Assembly: GCA_039566865.1 (NCBI GenBank)
Contig: CM076960.1
Coordinates: 10,392,501-10,456,500 of the forward strand
Length of the DNA: 64,000 bases
Reading direction: 5' to 3'
DNA from: Aurelia coerulea
Taxonomy: Eukaryota > Cnidaria > Scyphozoa > Semaeostomeae > Ulmaridae
Position 1 is the first letter of the stretch. Each line of letters begins with the position of its first letter. The position numbers and the translations under genes were made by a program. The notes beneath the pieces were generated by a model. That model saw only the letters and a program-made list of their open reading frames with translations. It had not been told where the DNA came from and ran no database searches. This document shows, piece by piece, positions 42,794-53,125 of the stretch.

Positions 42794-43057
42794 CTGCAAC
42801 GAAAATGAATAGCTGATGAACTAACAGGTGCGGCTAAAGAAAACAATCCTATTCTATAGGCGAGGACAAATGATACACAACGGCAATTTTGCCGATCGAT
42901 ATTTCAATATTCAGTCCAAATCCATGATGATACTTGATAATTCTTGTCTAATTTGCTTCAAAAATAAATTGACTTAGAAACCGCCTTATTGATCGAAAAA
43001 AGGAAAAGGAACCATTGTACCTTTTACGCACACTGAGACGATATAGTCTAATACACC

Positions 43058-43249
43058 ACAACAATGGAACACCAATGAACACCGATAAACACAAATGGAA
43101 CACCAATGTAACGCCAATGAACACCAATGAACACCGATGAACGCCAAGGGAATACCGATGAACACCAACGGAACACTAATGAACGCAAGTGGAACACCAA
43201 TGAACATCGATGGACCACCAATGAACACAGCACAACACCAATGAAAACC
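43058..43249. repeat. Minisatellite of ACACCAATGA-type units
   Basis: Irregular units of about 12-15 bp around GGAACACCAATGAAC repeat a dozen times within the SLC22-like intron. Open frames on the minus strand (repeating VFIGV/LVFHWC-like peptides) are products of the repeat. Confidence 0.85.
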
Positions 43250-43659
43250 ATAGTCACAGGAGACGATGTAAAAAGAGAGCAACAGCAATGACGGCAGTCG
43301 AAAATATTGAACAGCAGTTTTCTAAGTCATGGCGAAGGGAAGGCTGCACCATTTCTTGCATTTAAACATCATTTGATTTATATTCCTTTCATGTAGGCTG
43401 GATGCGCTCAAAGCTTTTGAAATAAAGCCTGGTGCACACGTATTCTTTGTAAGAAACTGCTTATAAAAACCTTAACTCTCAGATTACTAAAAAGTAAAAA
43501 CCTCTAAACTTGGAAAACATACCTTAAACAACTTATTTTGATATAGGAAATCCTTCACTTATTTCGTGGATCATTACTCCGAAGGTACTTTAGAAATGCC
43601 TGAACATAGAAAAGGCTTCAAAAACTACAAAAAAAATAGCTACATCCCCTCGGCTGGAA

Positions 43660-43785
43660 GCATCTTGTACCCCCCACCACCCGTGGGAGGAAATTCTGAG
43701 TGATTTTCGGAGTAAATTTGACAAAATGATGTAAGAAAACTGCTTATTTGAGTCATTTTAGCCTCCCCTTCTGGAGAGTTGTCAG
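43660..43785. repeat. Diverged relative of the 44218-44415 MITE
   Basis: Shares, in reverse orientation, the GGAGGAAATT...AAATTTGACAAAATGATGTA and TTTTAGCC blocks. The ends are not recognisable. Confidence 0.45.
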
Positions 43786-44217
43786 ATACATTTATTACAT
43801 CATCGACTCGACGCTTTTTTCTTCCATCTAAAATATTCTGCTTTTCTGGCGTAATATAATATCCGATCTCTTTTAGCAGCGAATGCCCTTTTCGCAAAGG
43901 CCAAGGCCAATGATAATTAAAGTTGCGAAAGAGATGTTAAGTTCCATTCAGAGCTAATGGCCTTATTCATGTTCTAACTAAACATAAGAGAACTAAGCTG
44001 GAACCTTTTCTGAACCAATTTTTACCAGTCTTGGTGCAAGTACAATGCTTCGTAGTTGCCCCAATTTTCAATGTCAGTGGTCCATAAACAAGCAGTTACT
44101 AATCAGATTCCTTAAAATGAGTTGTCAAGCTCTCAGTTGGAATTAAGAAATATCAGAAAATTGAAAGGTGAAGGAATAGCTCCTGCACAGCTGCCGTACA
44201 GAAGGAGGATAAATATT

Positions 44218-44415
44218 CAGGGTAGGCGCCAGAAATCTTCCGACAGGGGGGCTGGAACCTCCGACAGGGGGGCTAAAATGGCTAGAAAATGCAGTTTTCG
44301 TACGTTATTTTGCCAAATTTCCTCCGATAATAACCCAAAATTTCCTCCGACGGGGGGGCTAGATGCTTCCGACGGGGGGCTGTAGCCCCCTAGCCCTCCC
44401 GTGGCGCCACCCCTG
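44218..44415. mobile_element. 198-bp hAT-like MITE, TSD TAAATATT
   Basis: TAAATATT is exact on both sides (44210-44217, 44416-44423). The ends are CAGGGTAGGCGCC and GGCGCCACCCCTG. Internal TCCGAC-GGGGGGCT phrases repeat. It lies in an SLC22-like intron close to the exon at 44496. Confidence 0.85.
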
Positions 44416-44495
44416 TAAATATTCGGGAACAGCCTGCACAAACAGCCTTCAATAAGTTAATCTTTATCAAAACAACATATTTTTCGTGTGATTAC

Positions 44496-44692
44496 CAGTA
44501 ATAGAAAACACAATAGATGGTCTGAAGAGCAAGGGCCAATTGAATCTTTCTCCAGTCTTTGATAAGCCAAGCTAAACATGACATGAAAATTGTTCCTGTT
44601 GACCAAGAGACCTCATAGATACCAGCAAGGAGAGGACGGGTCTTTAGAGGTGTCATCTCCATCAGCATTACAACTGCAGCAGCAGCATTTCC
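44496..44692 (-). CDS. SLC22-like transporter exon (TM4-6 region)
   Basis: A 197-bp minus-strand exon between acceptor CATTATCAG and donor GTAATCACACG. It reads GNAAAAVVMLMEMTPLKTRP, LLAGIYEVSWSTGTIFM, then WLIKDWRKIQLALALQTIYC and VFYYW. The ME-(x)3-K-R and DWR-LQLA motifs are classic SLC22. It splices in phase 2 to LVPDSIRW. The reading begins in phase 0 at GGA. Exons for TM1-TM3 are not seen upstream, so they lie outside the window or are lost. Confidence 0.9.
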
Positions 44693-44950
44693 CTGATAAT
44701 GAGTAAAAATTCTTATTGTCAGACAATGCTTTATAAAGATTTTGATAAACATTAAAACATGTGCGTCATAACTTTCGAAAATTTTGCACCAATGATTAAT
44801 GCATCTTCCGTTTGATTTGATGGCTTGTAATGAACTTTAGGTACTGTGCAATAATTGTGAAAATGCAATTTGATATCTTGACTGCAGTGTGTCTCAAAAC
44901 ATTGTACCCTGTTTGCTTGAAGATTTCGACAAAACAGCAAAAGATTCTCA

Positions 44951-45089
44951 CCACACTTTCATATGACGTTGCTCTCCAGATGTTCAAATGAAGTTTGCTG
45001 CCTTCTCCGTAAAAGGCATTGACAACTGATGGAGCTATCACCTTTAAACGACCAAATTTGCCTGATGACTGAATCCTGCTGTCGGCCAT
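44951..45089 (-). CDS. First-exon-like segment, unrecognised (head-to-head copy 1)
   Basis: After GACAAA, ATGGCCGAC opens a frame MADSRIQSSGKFGRLKVIAP, then SVVNAFYGEGSKLHLNIWRA, up to a donor-like GTGAGAATC in phase 0. It is homologous to 46248 onward on the other strand. The next minus-strand exon (44692, SLC22-like) also starts in phase 0, so splicing is formally possible, but the peptide does not look like an SLC22 TM1. The family is not recognised. Confidence 0.45.
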
Positions 45090-45140
45090 TTTGTCTTACG
45101 ATTACTCAGCGATAAATGGCTTCATGTGAGATAAGACATA

Positions 45141-45565
45141 CAGTAGTTTCCCGCATATAAGAAACAACTTTTTCAATTTCAGGTCTGATGCGTTTCTTAT
45201 AAAATGAGATAAATTTGCAAATCAGGGTAAGTTTCTTATTACAAAAATCATATAATGTTGAACAAGACACGATTTCTATTGCTGATTATCATTTTGAATT
45301 ATATTTGTAAATTTTCACGTCCAGAAAATGCTACAGTTATTTCAGGAAGGTGCTTTTTGCATACAAAATCATTTTTTTCATTTGAATAGATACAGTTCAA
45401 TACAACTGGAAAGCTGAACAATTCCAAGGTTTCAATCCATAATTTTTAAATAAGAAACAAGCTTTTTTCAGACCTGAACAAGTTTCTTATAAAATGGGGG
45501 TATTATTTTGAAAATCAGGGTCTGTGTTTCTTAAATTTGTGTTTCTTATATGCGGGACACTACTG
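45141..45565. mobile_element. 425-bp mariner-like MITE with TA target site
   Basis: Ends CAGTAGTTTCCCGCATATAA and TTATATGCGGGACACTACTG, flanked by TA at 45139-45140 and 45566-45567. No coding capacity. Degenerate related phrases (AGTTTCTTAT) are seen near 255-412. Confidence 0.8.
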
Positions 45566-45567
45566 TA

Positions 45568-46115
45568 CCAGGTGTCCAAAAAAAGTACTCCGGTTCAAAA
45601 AATCACCAAAAATCAATTATGAAACTTTGATAAAATTTTCTGTTTCAATTGTTTTTAAAAGGACCCAAAAATATTTCTAGATAATAAAAATGTTGCTTTT
45701 GATACAGAAAGGTAGAAAGATTACAGGTTGAAAAAGTTTATTTTGAGCTATAGTTTTCAAGCAAAATACTCAATCGTGCCTAAGGGTCGAAAATTTCCGA
45801 TTTTATAACATTATTTAAGTCTCTACTGATATTGCGCATTTCTTTCTGTCATTTATGACCAAATTAGAAGCTTTACATGCACATAAATTTGATCTGGCAA
45901 TCACCAGTGTTTTTTTGCTGTATGATTCAAAACCAGGTAACCCCAAGAAGAGCTACGTTTGCTAATTTCTAAACCAACCAATTTTAAAATTTTTGCTATA
46001 TCTGCGAAAATAATTTGGCCCTTGATCTACTTGACAAGAAAAGAAAATTTAAGATGGGATGTGTAATCAAATGTTGGTGATTTTTCAAACGGGACTACTT
46101 TTTTGTCTCACATGG
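45568..46115. mobile_element. 548-bp mariner-like MITE sharing a TA with its neighbour
   Basis: Ends CCAGGTGTCCAAAAAAAGTA and, inverted, CCATGTGAGACAAAAAAGTA, with ~40 bp of imperfect inverted repeat. Flanking TA is at 45566-45567 and 46116-46117. Directly abuts the previous MITE. Confidence 0.8.
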
Positions 46116-46247
46116 TAGTTTCTGTGAGGTAAGAAATTATTGAACTCTCTGATGATTATCAGAATATTCAAGAGAGCTATGACATTAGAGGCTGGTTTTT
46201 CATTTCATCCATGAAGGCATTTATTTGCTGAAAAATAGTACGACAAA

Positions 46248-46390
46248 ATGGCCGACCGCTGGTTTCAGTCATCAGGCAAATTTGGTCTCCTGATGATCAT
46301 AGCTCCATCGCTTTTCAAAGGATTTTTAGGGGGATGGAAGCAAACGTTAATTGAATATCTGAAGAGCACCATCATGCAAAAGTTTGGCGA
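46248..46390 (+). CDS. First-exon-like segment, unrecognised (head-to-head copy 2)
   Basis: ATGGCCGAC opens MADRWFQSSGKFGLLMIIAP, then SLFKGFLGGWKQTLIEYL. It aligns with the minus-strand copy at 45089 including ~40 bp of upstream sequence (CATGAAG-CATTTAT...ACGACAAA). The donor site is changed (GCGAGAATCC in place of GTGAGAATC), so this copy may be dead or spliced elsewhere. Confidence 0.4.
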
Positions 46391-46766
46391 GAATCCTTTG
46401 CGTTTCGTTGCCATTTTTAAGCTAGGAGGCACACATTTTTGGGACACCTGTATTTTCAGAATAACGACGTTATTCTTTGCATTGAAAGATCTTTGATTTC
46501 AAAATCTTTCTTTATCGTGAGGTTTCTTTTTCGTTCTTTCTGCAAAGGTCGTTCTTTTTGAGCATTCGCAATTTGCTCGTGGGAAGAGTCAGCAGATAAA
46601 TGAAATTCATAAACAATTGAATTGCACTCTATTAGTCAGATTTAATGTATGCAAATTATGCAAAAACAATTCAATTAATTTCATGTCATTCTCAAAAAGT
46701 GGGTGCGTCAAAATGCAAACAAACTCATTTATTGACTAAAAAAACAAGGGTTTAAGCTCTAAGTAG

Positions 46767-47014
46767 ACTTACGACCTGGAATCCCATAGTTCATGTGCTC
46801 TTTGACTTGATGTTGGCACTTCGGTCAACAGAGAGTAATGCTATTACTCGGAAAAACCTGACCCTTTTTAGGCCCTTGACATAAAGTTTCCTAGTGCATC
46901 AATAGACTTATGACGATGAGTCTCCTGTTTCCCTGTGCTCTTTGACTTCTTGATGGCGCTTCAGTCAACAGAGACTCATAATATTACTCTGAAAAAGTTG
47001 ACCCTATTAGGCCT
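46767..47014. repeat. Two tandem ~125-bp units
   Basis: The phrases CTTTGACTT-TTG-TGGC, CTTC(G/A)GTCAACAGAGA and AC(C/T)CT-TTAGGCC recur in order. Diverged; no coding capacity. Confidence 0.6.
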
Positions 47015-47380
47015 AATATGCTGGGATTCCTAGCATACCAATCAGATTGCGAGATTTGGCGTAGAACAATAAGTTTCGAACCTTCAATTCGATTGACGCA
47101 GCTTACTAAATTTGAAGGAAGTTGCTGCAGCAGGTACTTGAAGATTTCTCTGTTATGTTTTGGTCTTAAAAACGTGGACATTGCAGCATTAAAAGACTTA
47201 TTTTGCACTCACCAGGTAAAGTGAACTTTCTCCTTCAGATGAATACCAAGTTTTGTTGATTAAATGTCTGCTTACCGTGGTTTCTATCGCATTTCCTTTC
47301 TGAGGAGTGACTGTTGAACAGAGCCGAGGCAGACGTTCGATCCAGATTCGATCAATCGAATGCAGAAGTTAGGGTCAGGC

Positions 47381-47750
47381 CAACCTCGTTCCCAAGGGTA
47401 TCTGTTGTTTTCAATAGGAGGCTAGACCTCAACAGATACCCTTGGGACCGGTTTACAAATTTTGTCAATTTTTGATCGGAATAATTAGCATAATTTGGCA
47501 GACAGCAGGTCCTTTCGAATCCCATATTCGACATTTTCGAAATGTAGATTCCATGGTTCGAACAGCACTTATTGTATCCAGAGCCATTCGAATGTTCTTA
47601 ATTTCGACTGAACGCCAGGGCTTCAAAGGTGAGAAACTTCTTTTGTTTCGAAAAGAGCCAATCAAAGAGCAGAATAGCCTAACAGGCTCCAGGGTCAATG
47701 TAGGCGTTGAAGTTTACGGAAAACCTGCATTGTCACTGGGTACGAGGTTG
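47381..47750. mobile_element. 370-bp palindromic-end MITE with 9-bp TSD GGGTCAGGC
   Basis: GGGTCAGGC is exact at 47372-47380 and 47751-47759. The ends are CAACCTCGTTCCCA and TGGGTACGAGGTTG. Inside the left end is a further 17-bp inverted repeat (CCCAAGGGTATCTGTTG, 47391-47407 with 47430-47446). It shares its ends with the 64-bp palindrome at 20138. A 9-bp TSD suggests a Mutator-like source. Open frames on both strands here are incidental. Confidence 0.8.
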
Positions 47751-47892
47751 GGGTCAGGCTTTTAACTGTTTCATTCTGTGAGCAAGGTACCGCAGGGATA
47801 CAAGGGACTCGTCGTCATAAGTCTAGTGCATCAATCAAATTGGGAGATTTAGTAAAAATAATGGCTGTCGAATTTTCTATTCGATTGATGCA

Positions 47893-48135
47893 GTTGATTC
47901 ATTCATTTTTTTTTTTCATTCATTTTTATTTATTTAGGCACGGTAGCCCCGTCAATCCATATGAACTGCTTTTCAGGGGGCCGTGGCAAAACATTTACTA
48001 ATTCAAAAGATCACTATATAATAGTTAACAAAAAAATAAAATAAAATAAATTTGTACTGATTAGATTTGAACTAAGCTGTGGCTGGTAGTTGGACATCTC
48101 TCTTGTAAATTATGGCCTTAAAAACATGCAGGTCG
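47893..48135 (-). pseudogene. LINE 3' end (L2-like)
   Basis: The minus strand reads KAIIYKRDVQLPATA then stop, followed by a 3'UTR ending GGGGCTACCGTGCCTAAATA and an ATGAATG-type tail near 47900. The tail style is L2-like. Only the last ~240 bp remain. Confidence 0.6.
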
Positions 48136-49270
48136 AGCATACAGTTCAAATCCTTACTGGTTGCTGAAGCACGCGGGAATCATCCAACTTCATGGTGCTC
48201 AGCCAATCAAATCGCCTCTTTCTAACTCCGTGATATCAAAGCGGTCGTTGGAAGAGAACTCTTGAGTACCCTCACGAAAATTGAAATGGCTACTAAGTTA
48301 CAATAATTACATCAATTGTTTTTGAAAAATCGGTAGAAGGGAAGAGCATAGGTTCCAAATCTTTAAAAAGGCTGGTGTAAAATTGAGTGACTTATTTCTT
48401 TGTACTGAATGACTTTAAAGAAACTTTTGCTATTTCTCTATAATTCTACCGTTGGACTTTTCTGAAATCTTTAATATTTTCAGAGTTGGAGTGTTTTTCT
48501 TCTTTTTCAGGAATTCAAGAAAAATTTTCAAAAAAACTTAAAACCATCGTAATTTCTAAACCGTTTGACGCAATATGAAGTAATTTCGAAGAAAACCATA
48601 GCTTATGAATGCCTACAATATGGTATCAAGCAAAAGTCTGTCAATCATCTAGTTTATGATTTAGGAATTTGATGACGTCACACCCTCAAATGAGCTGAAA
48701 TTTAGAATACGCTGTAATTTTGAAAAATATTCAAAATTTCTGGAAAGTCCAACGGTAGAATTATAGATAAGTATCTAAAGTTCCTTGCAAGCCATTCAAC
48801 CAGAAGAAATAGGTCATTGAATTTTACACCCACCTTTTTACGCCAAGTTAAAGATTTGGAACCTATGCTGAAAGGAAGCCCCTCTGCAGTTTGTAGCGTG
48901 CTCAGACAAATATATCACTTTTAGCCGAAATGTTATTAATTTTCCGGTCGACGAGTATTGATTGACCTTCGTTAAAACATTGATAGAATTCGCTACAAAT
49001 AAGATATAAGGATAACTATCTCAGCGATTATGGATATTGCCCTAAGAATTAACCCAAACACTTTTCCTTCTTTTACATATCAAAATTGCAGGCGATTTTC
49101 AGCAATCTCTGTCAGAAATGTCATTTGGGCTTAAGCTTCTCACCGATTAAACCTCATACGTTGCCCCCAATAAGGCTTAGTTTGTATTCCTGAGCTAAAT
49201 GATTCACTTAACAATGACTCCAGCATCAGTTTGACTTCATTTTCAATTCTTCAAATTTTGTTCAAAAACA
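48136..49270. repeat. Diverged partner of 1230-2450, with foldback MITE inside
   Basis: The same block order as 1230-2450, interrupted by the inverted-repeat element at ~48344-48880. No ORF recognised. Confidence 0.35.
48344..48880. mobile_element. Foldback MITE with ~130-bp arms
   Basis: The arms 48344-~48470 and ~48738-48880 are inverted and share AGCATAGGTTCCAAATCTTT and AATTCTACCGTTGGACTTT. The flanking duplication was not identified. No coding capacity. Confidence 0.65.
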
Positions 49271-49525
49271 GCCAGTCTTGAGTAATTTCTGCAAATTTGT
49301 TTCGCTCTGTCTTTCTATACCAGCGAAAGTAACCTGCTAAAATGTCACATTGCTAGGTTATTGTGATACAAAGTAAAGCGATTCGACACAGTTGGTGCAC
49401 TCATGAACCGATTTGGCACGTCTGTCTTTCTCAATTTATTCAAATGGAGACAAAAGGGATAAAACACTTTTTGGCTTTTTGGTATATTAGTGAATAGATT
49501 TTAGATTTTGATGGAACTGTACTCC

Positions 49526-50480
49526 AAATATGTATGTGGATGATACCAGTGTAACCTGTTTTGCTGAAGATATGGAAGAACTCTGCAGCGATTAACAAAA
49601 CGAGTTAACTAATATCTCAGAATGGATGCGTCAGAATAAGATGATTTCAAATGCCAAAAAGTCTGAATTCATGCTTACTAGTCATAAGCGGTAGTTAAAC
49701 CGTATCAAAAATCTTGTCCATCTGGATATAGGCAAGAAATTAAAAGGACCCACGAGGTAAAATACCTTGGGGTTACTGTGGATGAAAATCTGTCGTGGAC
49801 TGCAAAGTATAAGAAAGTCAAAAGTAAAATTAAAAGTGGACGTTCCTCTAATTTGAAAGCCAAAGAATATTCTCCAACAGACAAAACCGGATCAAGTTTA
49901 CAGTTTAAGAGTCATTTACGATACTGTGATGAAATATGGGGCAGTTTATCTGACACCAAACTTGATCATCCTCAGCGTCTGCAGAACAGAGCTTGCAGGC
50001 TTGTAGAGAACTCCAGACAAAAAGATGGCTGTAGATGCACTTGGCTGTCTGTTTCAAGCTTGATTAAATATGACAGGGCTATCATGATTTATATAGGATA
50101 ACTAATGATTTGTGCCCTGACAGCTTGAAAGGAAGGTTCTTTACAAGGTCACAGGAATCTAACTATACGTTAAGAAGCTCGTTAGTTAGATATCCACGTG
50201 CCAAGGCAAAATTTGGAATTTTCAAAGAGGAGTTTCCATTATTCAGAAGCAAACGTTTGAGTTTGGAATGAAATTCCATTTAACATCAGAGCTAGTCCTA
50301 CAATTTACACTTTCAAAAAGAAATTGAAGATTTCTTGCAAAGTCAGCAATGATTTCCAAAGCACGATCCCTAGGAAGAACAGCATTCTGTAGATTTGTAT
50401 TCCAAATTTTGTATTATACGATTTGGAGTATTTTGGTTTTGTTGTTGTTTTGTTAATAGCTGATAGGGTTTTTGTGGATA
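49526..50480 (+). pseudogene. Jockey-type LINE fragment (RT YVDD to 3'UTR)
   Basis: The plus strand reads PNMYVDDTSVTCFAEDMEEL, SEWMRQNKMISNAKKSEFML, a frame at 49778 with VDENLSWTAKYKKVKSKI, and a C-terminus with DRAIMIYI then NDLCPDSLKGRFFTRSQ. Stops and frameshifts are frequent. The 3'UTR (CGATCCCTAGGAAGA, AGCTGATAGGGTTTTTGTG) matches the copy at 13.8-14.2 kb. Confidence 0.75.
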
Positions 50481-50794
50481 AATATTATGAATTGAAAATT
50501 GAAATTATTGTCACAAAAAATTCTGCTCGCTTCGCTTGCACAACATATTTATAGACCATGAGAACAGAGACAACATTTGAGCATCCTCCAACGTCAAGCT
50601 TTTTTGGGCAGACTTTAGCTAAAAAAGGAAGTACTTCTAGCGTCATAGGCCATTTATTTATGGGATCTTTGAAAGCAAAACTTTGAAAAAATTTAAGGTC
50701 CCCTTATATGTATGCTATCTAAGTCAGAAAACACCCTTCTCGAAAATCACAATGGTCCTCCCACACTCAAAGCCCTAAATTAAACAACTCATTC

Positions 50795-53125
50795 CCTAGA
50801 CCCTACGAAACAAGCGGTCGAAATAACATTTTCAAGAAAGAGGAAACCCGGGGGGGGGGGGGTACTTCATTGTTAAGTTGCACTGGGCGTGCTGCTCATA
50901 TGGATGGGTTTTTTCATCCGAAATTCTCCACATATGGGTCTGTTTTTAACCACAATTCTGGTAGATGGGTACTTCTTTGAGAATTTTCTTATCAATCGGC
51001 CCCATAATGATAATCCAGGCCAAAAAACTTAAATTTTCCTTTGTTTCAAATCGAAAAATTCATGCACATGGGTCAAAAATTTCCTGACATTCATGCAAAT
51101 GGGCTCGAAATTTTTGAATACTCCGTCATACGAATGGGTCCTTTTCTCAAAGTCCAGATTCAGGTCGAATCATGTTGACAATGAAATACCCCCCCCCCCC
51201 CCCCGGGGAGGAAACCTCTTGACCATCCACCTATCCTATTCAATGATACCTCAGTTTCAAAGGTTGAAGAGCACAAACATCTAGGTCTTGTACTTGATTC
51301 GAAGTTATCATTCAATGGTCATATCAAGTCAGCTATATCTAAATCTAGACAGGAATAGGAATGATTAAATATCTTTCGAAGTATCTACCTCGACATACCC
51401 TTAACGAGCTTTATAAATTATATGTGAGACCGCATCTAGACTATGGGGACGTTATCTATCACATACCGGCCACTAAGTGCGAATATAGTGAAAATCTAAA
51501 ATTGAATCATCTGATGGAAAAGCTTGAATCCATTCAATACTCTGCTGCACTAGCAGTAACTGGTGCATGGAAAGGTACATCTCGAGAGAAGCTGCATAAC
51601 GAACTTGGATGGGAATCGCTTAAACTCAGACGTTAGAGCAGGCGTCTTGTTCTATTTTTCAAATTTGTTAACAACCAAGCACCAGATTATACAAGGCACC
51701 CTATTCCACCCGTTCCACAATCTAACTATCGCCTTCGTAAACCAGCTATAATCGGGCAAATACGTGCAAGAACAGTGAGCTGTGGTGTGGTGCAAGTTTT
51801 TACCCAAACTGTCTTTCGGAATGGAATAGACTTCACTAGAGATAAGACAATCATCAACTCTGGGCATGTTCAAAAAGAAGCTTTTTTCACTCATTCGCCC
51901 CCTACCCCGTCCAGTCTACAGCATTCATGACCCAAAAGGCTTGGCAATTCTAACACAACTTCGCATGGGTCTAAGAAAGCTAAATTTTCACAAATTTAAA
52001 CACAACTTTAAAGCTAAATTTTCACAAATTTAAACACAACTTTAAGGACACAGTAAATCCAATGTGCTCGATCAACGATGGAGTTTGAGGATACGGAACA
52101 CTTTTTGCTGCTCTGCCATTACTATGATGTGCAAAGACAGGGTCTTCTCGATGCCATTAGGTTATTTTAGCAACTGGACGTGAGCTGAGAAGACGCCAGC
52201 AGAATTCTTTTGTTCGAGGATGTAACTTACAAAGAGAAATCGACTTCAAAATTTTTGTGAATCTCCTGGGGCTTTGTGTAAGTTCTGTTCTGTTATGAAA
52301 TCGACAACCTGAAAAGTGTACTTTTCAAGGCCGCTCTCAAAAAATAGAACGTCGATATGGAAAGTAAAAACTATGTGAGCATATTCATAACCAATGGAGA
52401 CACGAGAACACAAAACTATTTTCAAGGAGTATTCCTCTCTTGAGCAGCTTTTTGAGATAAAAAGGCTGGAAAATTGGAATGCTCCAAAAACCTCTGCGCT
52501 TCCCCGTCTTCGAAGACGTCCGCGCCTTCTTGCTAAAACAGCCTATTAACACCATATTACAACTTCAAGGCTTATCAAACCTCTCTAATGAAGCGCTTCT
52601 CAAAATCCTTTTATATGGTGATGCAAGTATGCCACTTATGTCAAATACGATGATCCTTGAGGCTACATTGGAGTATGTTTACGCAACAGAGCGCTTTGAA
52701 TGAACAAACGCCATTTTCTTTTTCTTTAACGTAACGCACAGTGAGCTCTCCATAAAGCGAATCCTAATGAACTCTCGTTTTTTTAGAGACCCATTTTCAA
52801 GGACATAATCCACTGAACACAAATTTGCGGCCCAAAGAACCCTTGTCTAACGAGATATGACTTGTTCATGGTTTCTTTGATGGTCCGTTGTATGGAGAGA
52901 TCACTGTAGATCGGTTCTTTTATTTGTGTACTTCCTTGTTAGTTTATTTTCTTGTATTTAATTTATTATCCTTAGTATTAGTCCCGTATTAGTGTTTGTA
53001 TTAGTATTTAGGTTAAGTGTAATAGCTGCAGGGTTGCAATGTATTTTCATGCTCCTTGCGCTATCGTCTCGTAATGTCAATGTTTGTTGGTAGATTGTAA
53101 ATTTTAGGAGAATTGATATAAAAAA
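50795..53125 (+). pseudogene. Decayed copy of the 2A-type LINE family
   Basis: Pieces align with the intact LINE at 7.6-11.3 kb: EITFSRKRKP (50.8 kb), VEEHKHLGLVLDSKLSFNGH, MIKYLSKYLPRHTLNELYKL with YVRPHLDYGDVIYH, IQYSAALAVTGAWKGTSREK, LTQLRMGLRKLNFHKFKHN, and the end ILLYGDASMPLMSNTMILEA with TERFE (to 52703). It ends TTGATATAAAAAAAA at ~53125 like the intact copy. Many stops and frameshifts; RT core missing. A MITE is inserted at 50848-51207. TAAATTTTCACAAATTTAAA is locally duplicated near 51978-52030. Confidence 0.8.
50848..51207. mobile_element. 360-bp MITE with CCGGGGGG ends, TSD GAGGAAAC
   Basis: GAGGAAAC lies at 50840-50847 and 51208-51215. The ends are G/C runs followed by TACTTCATTGT and, inverted, TATTTCATTGT. 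It belongs to the same end type as 26801-27097 and interrupts the LINE copy in its RKRKP segment. The exact boundary within the C run is uncertain by one or two bases. Confidence 0.7.

Noticed and set aside
43048..43288. Minus-strand frames rich in VFIGV and CSL
   Set aside because: Translation of a minisatellite.
44796..45089. MADSRIQSSGKFG frame as the N-terminus of the SLC22-like protein
   Set aside because: Phase would allow splicing, but the peptide lacks the first membrane helix and the extracellular loop expected, and a paralogous copy stands alone on the other strand.
47442..47765. 107-codon plus-strand frame and its minus-strand mate
   Set aside because: Lie within the TSD-bounded 370-bp MITE; no family signature.
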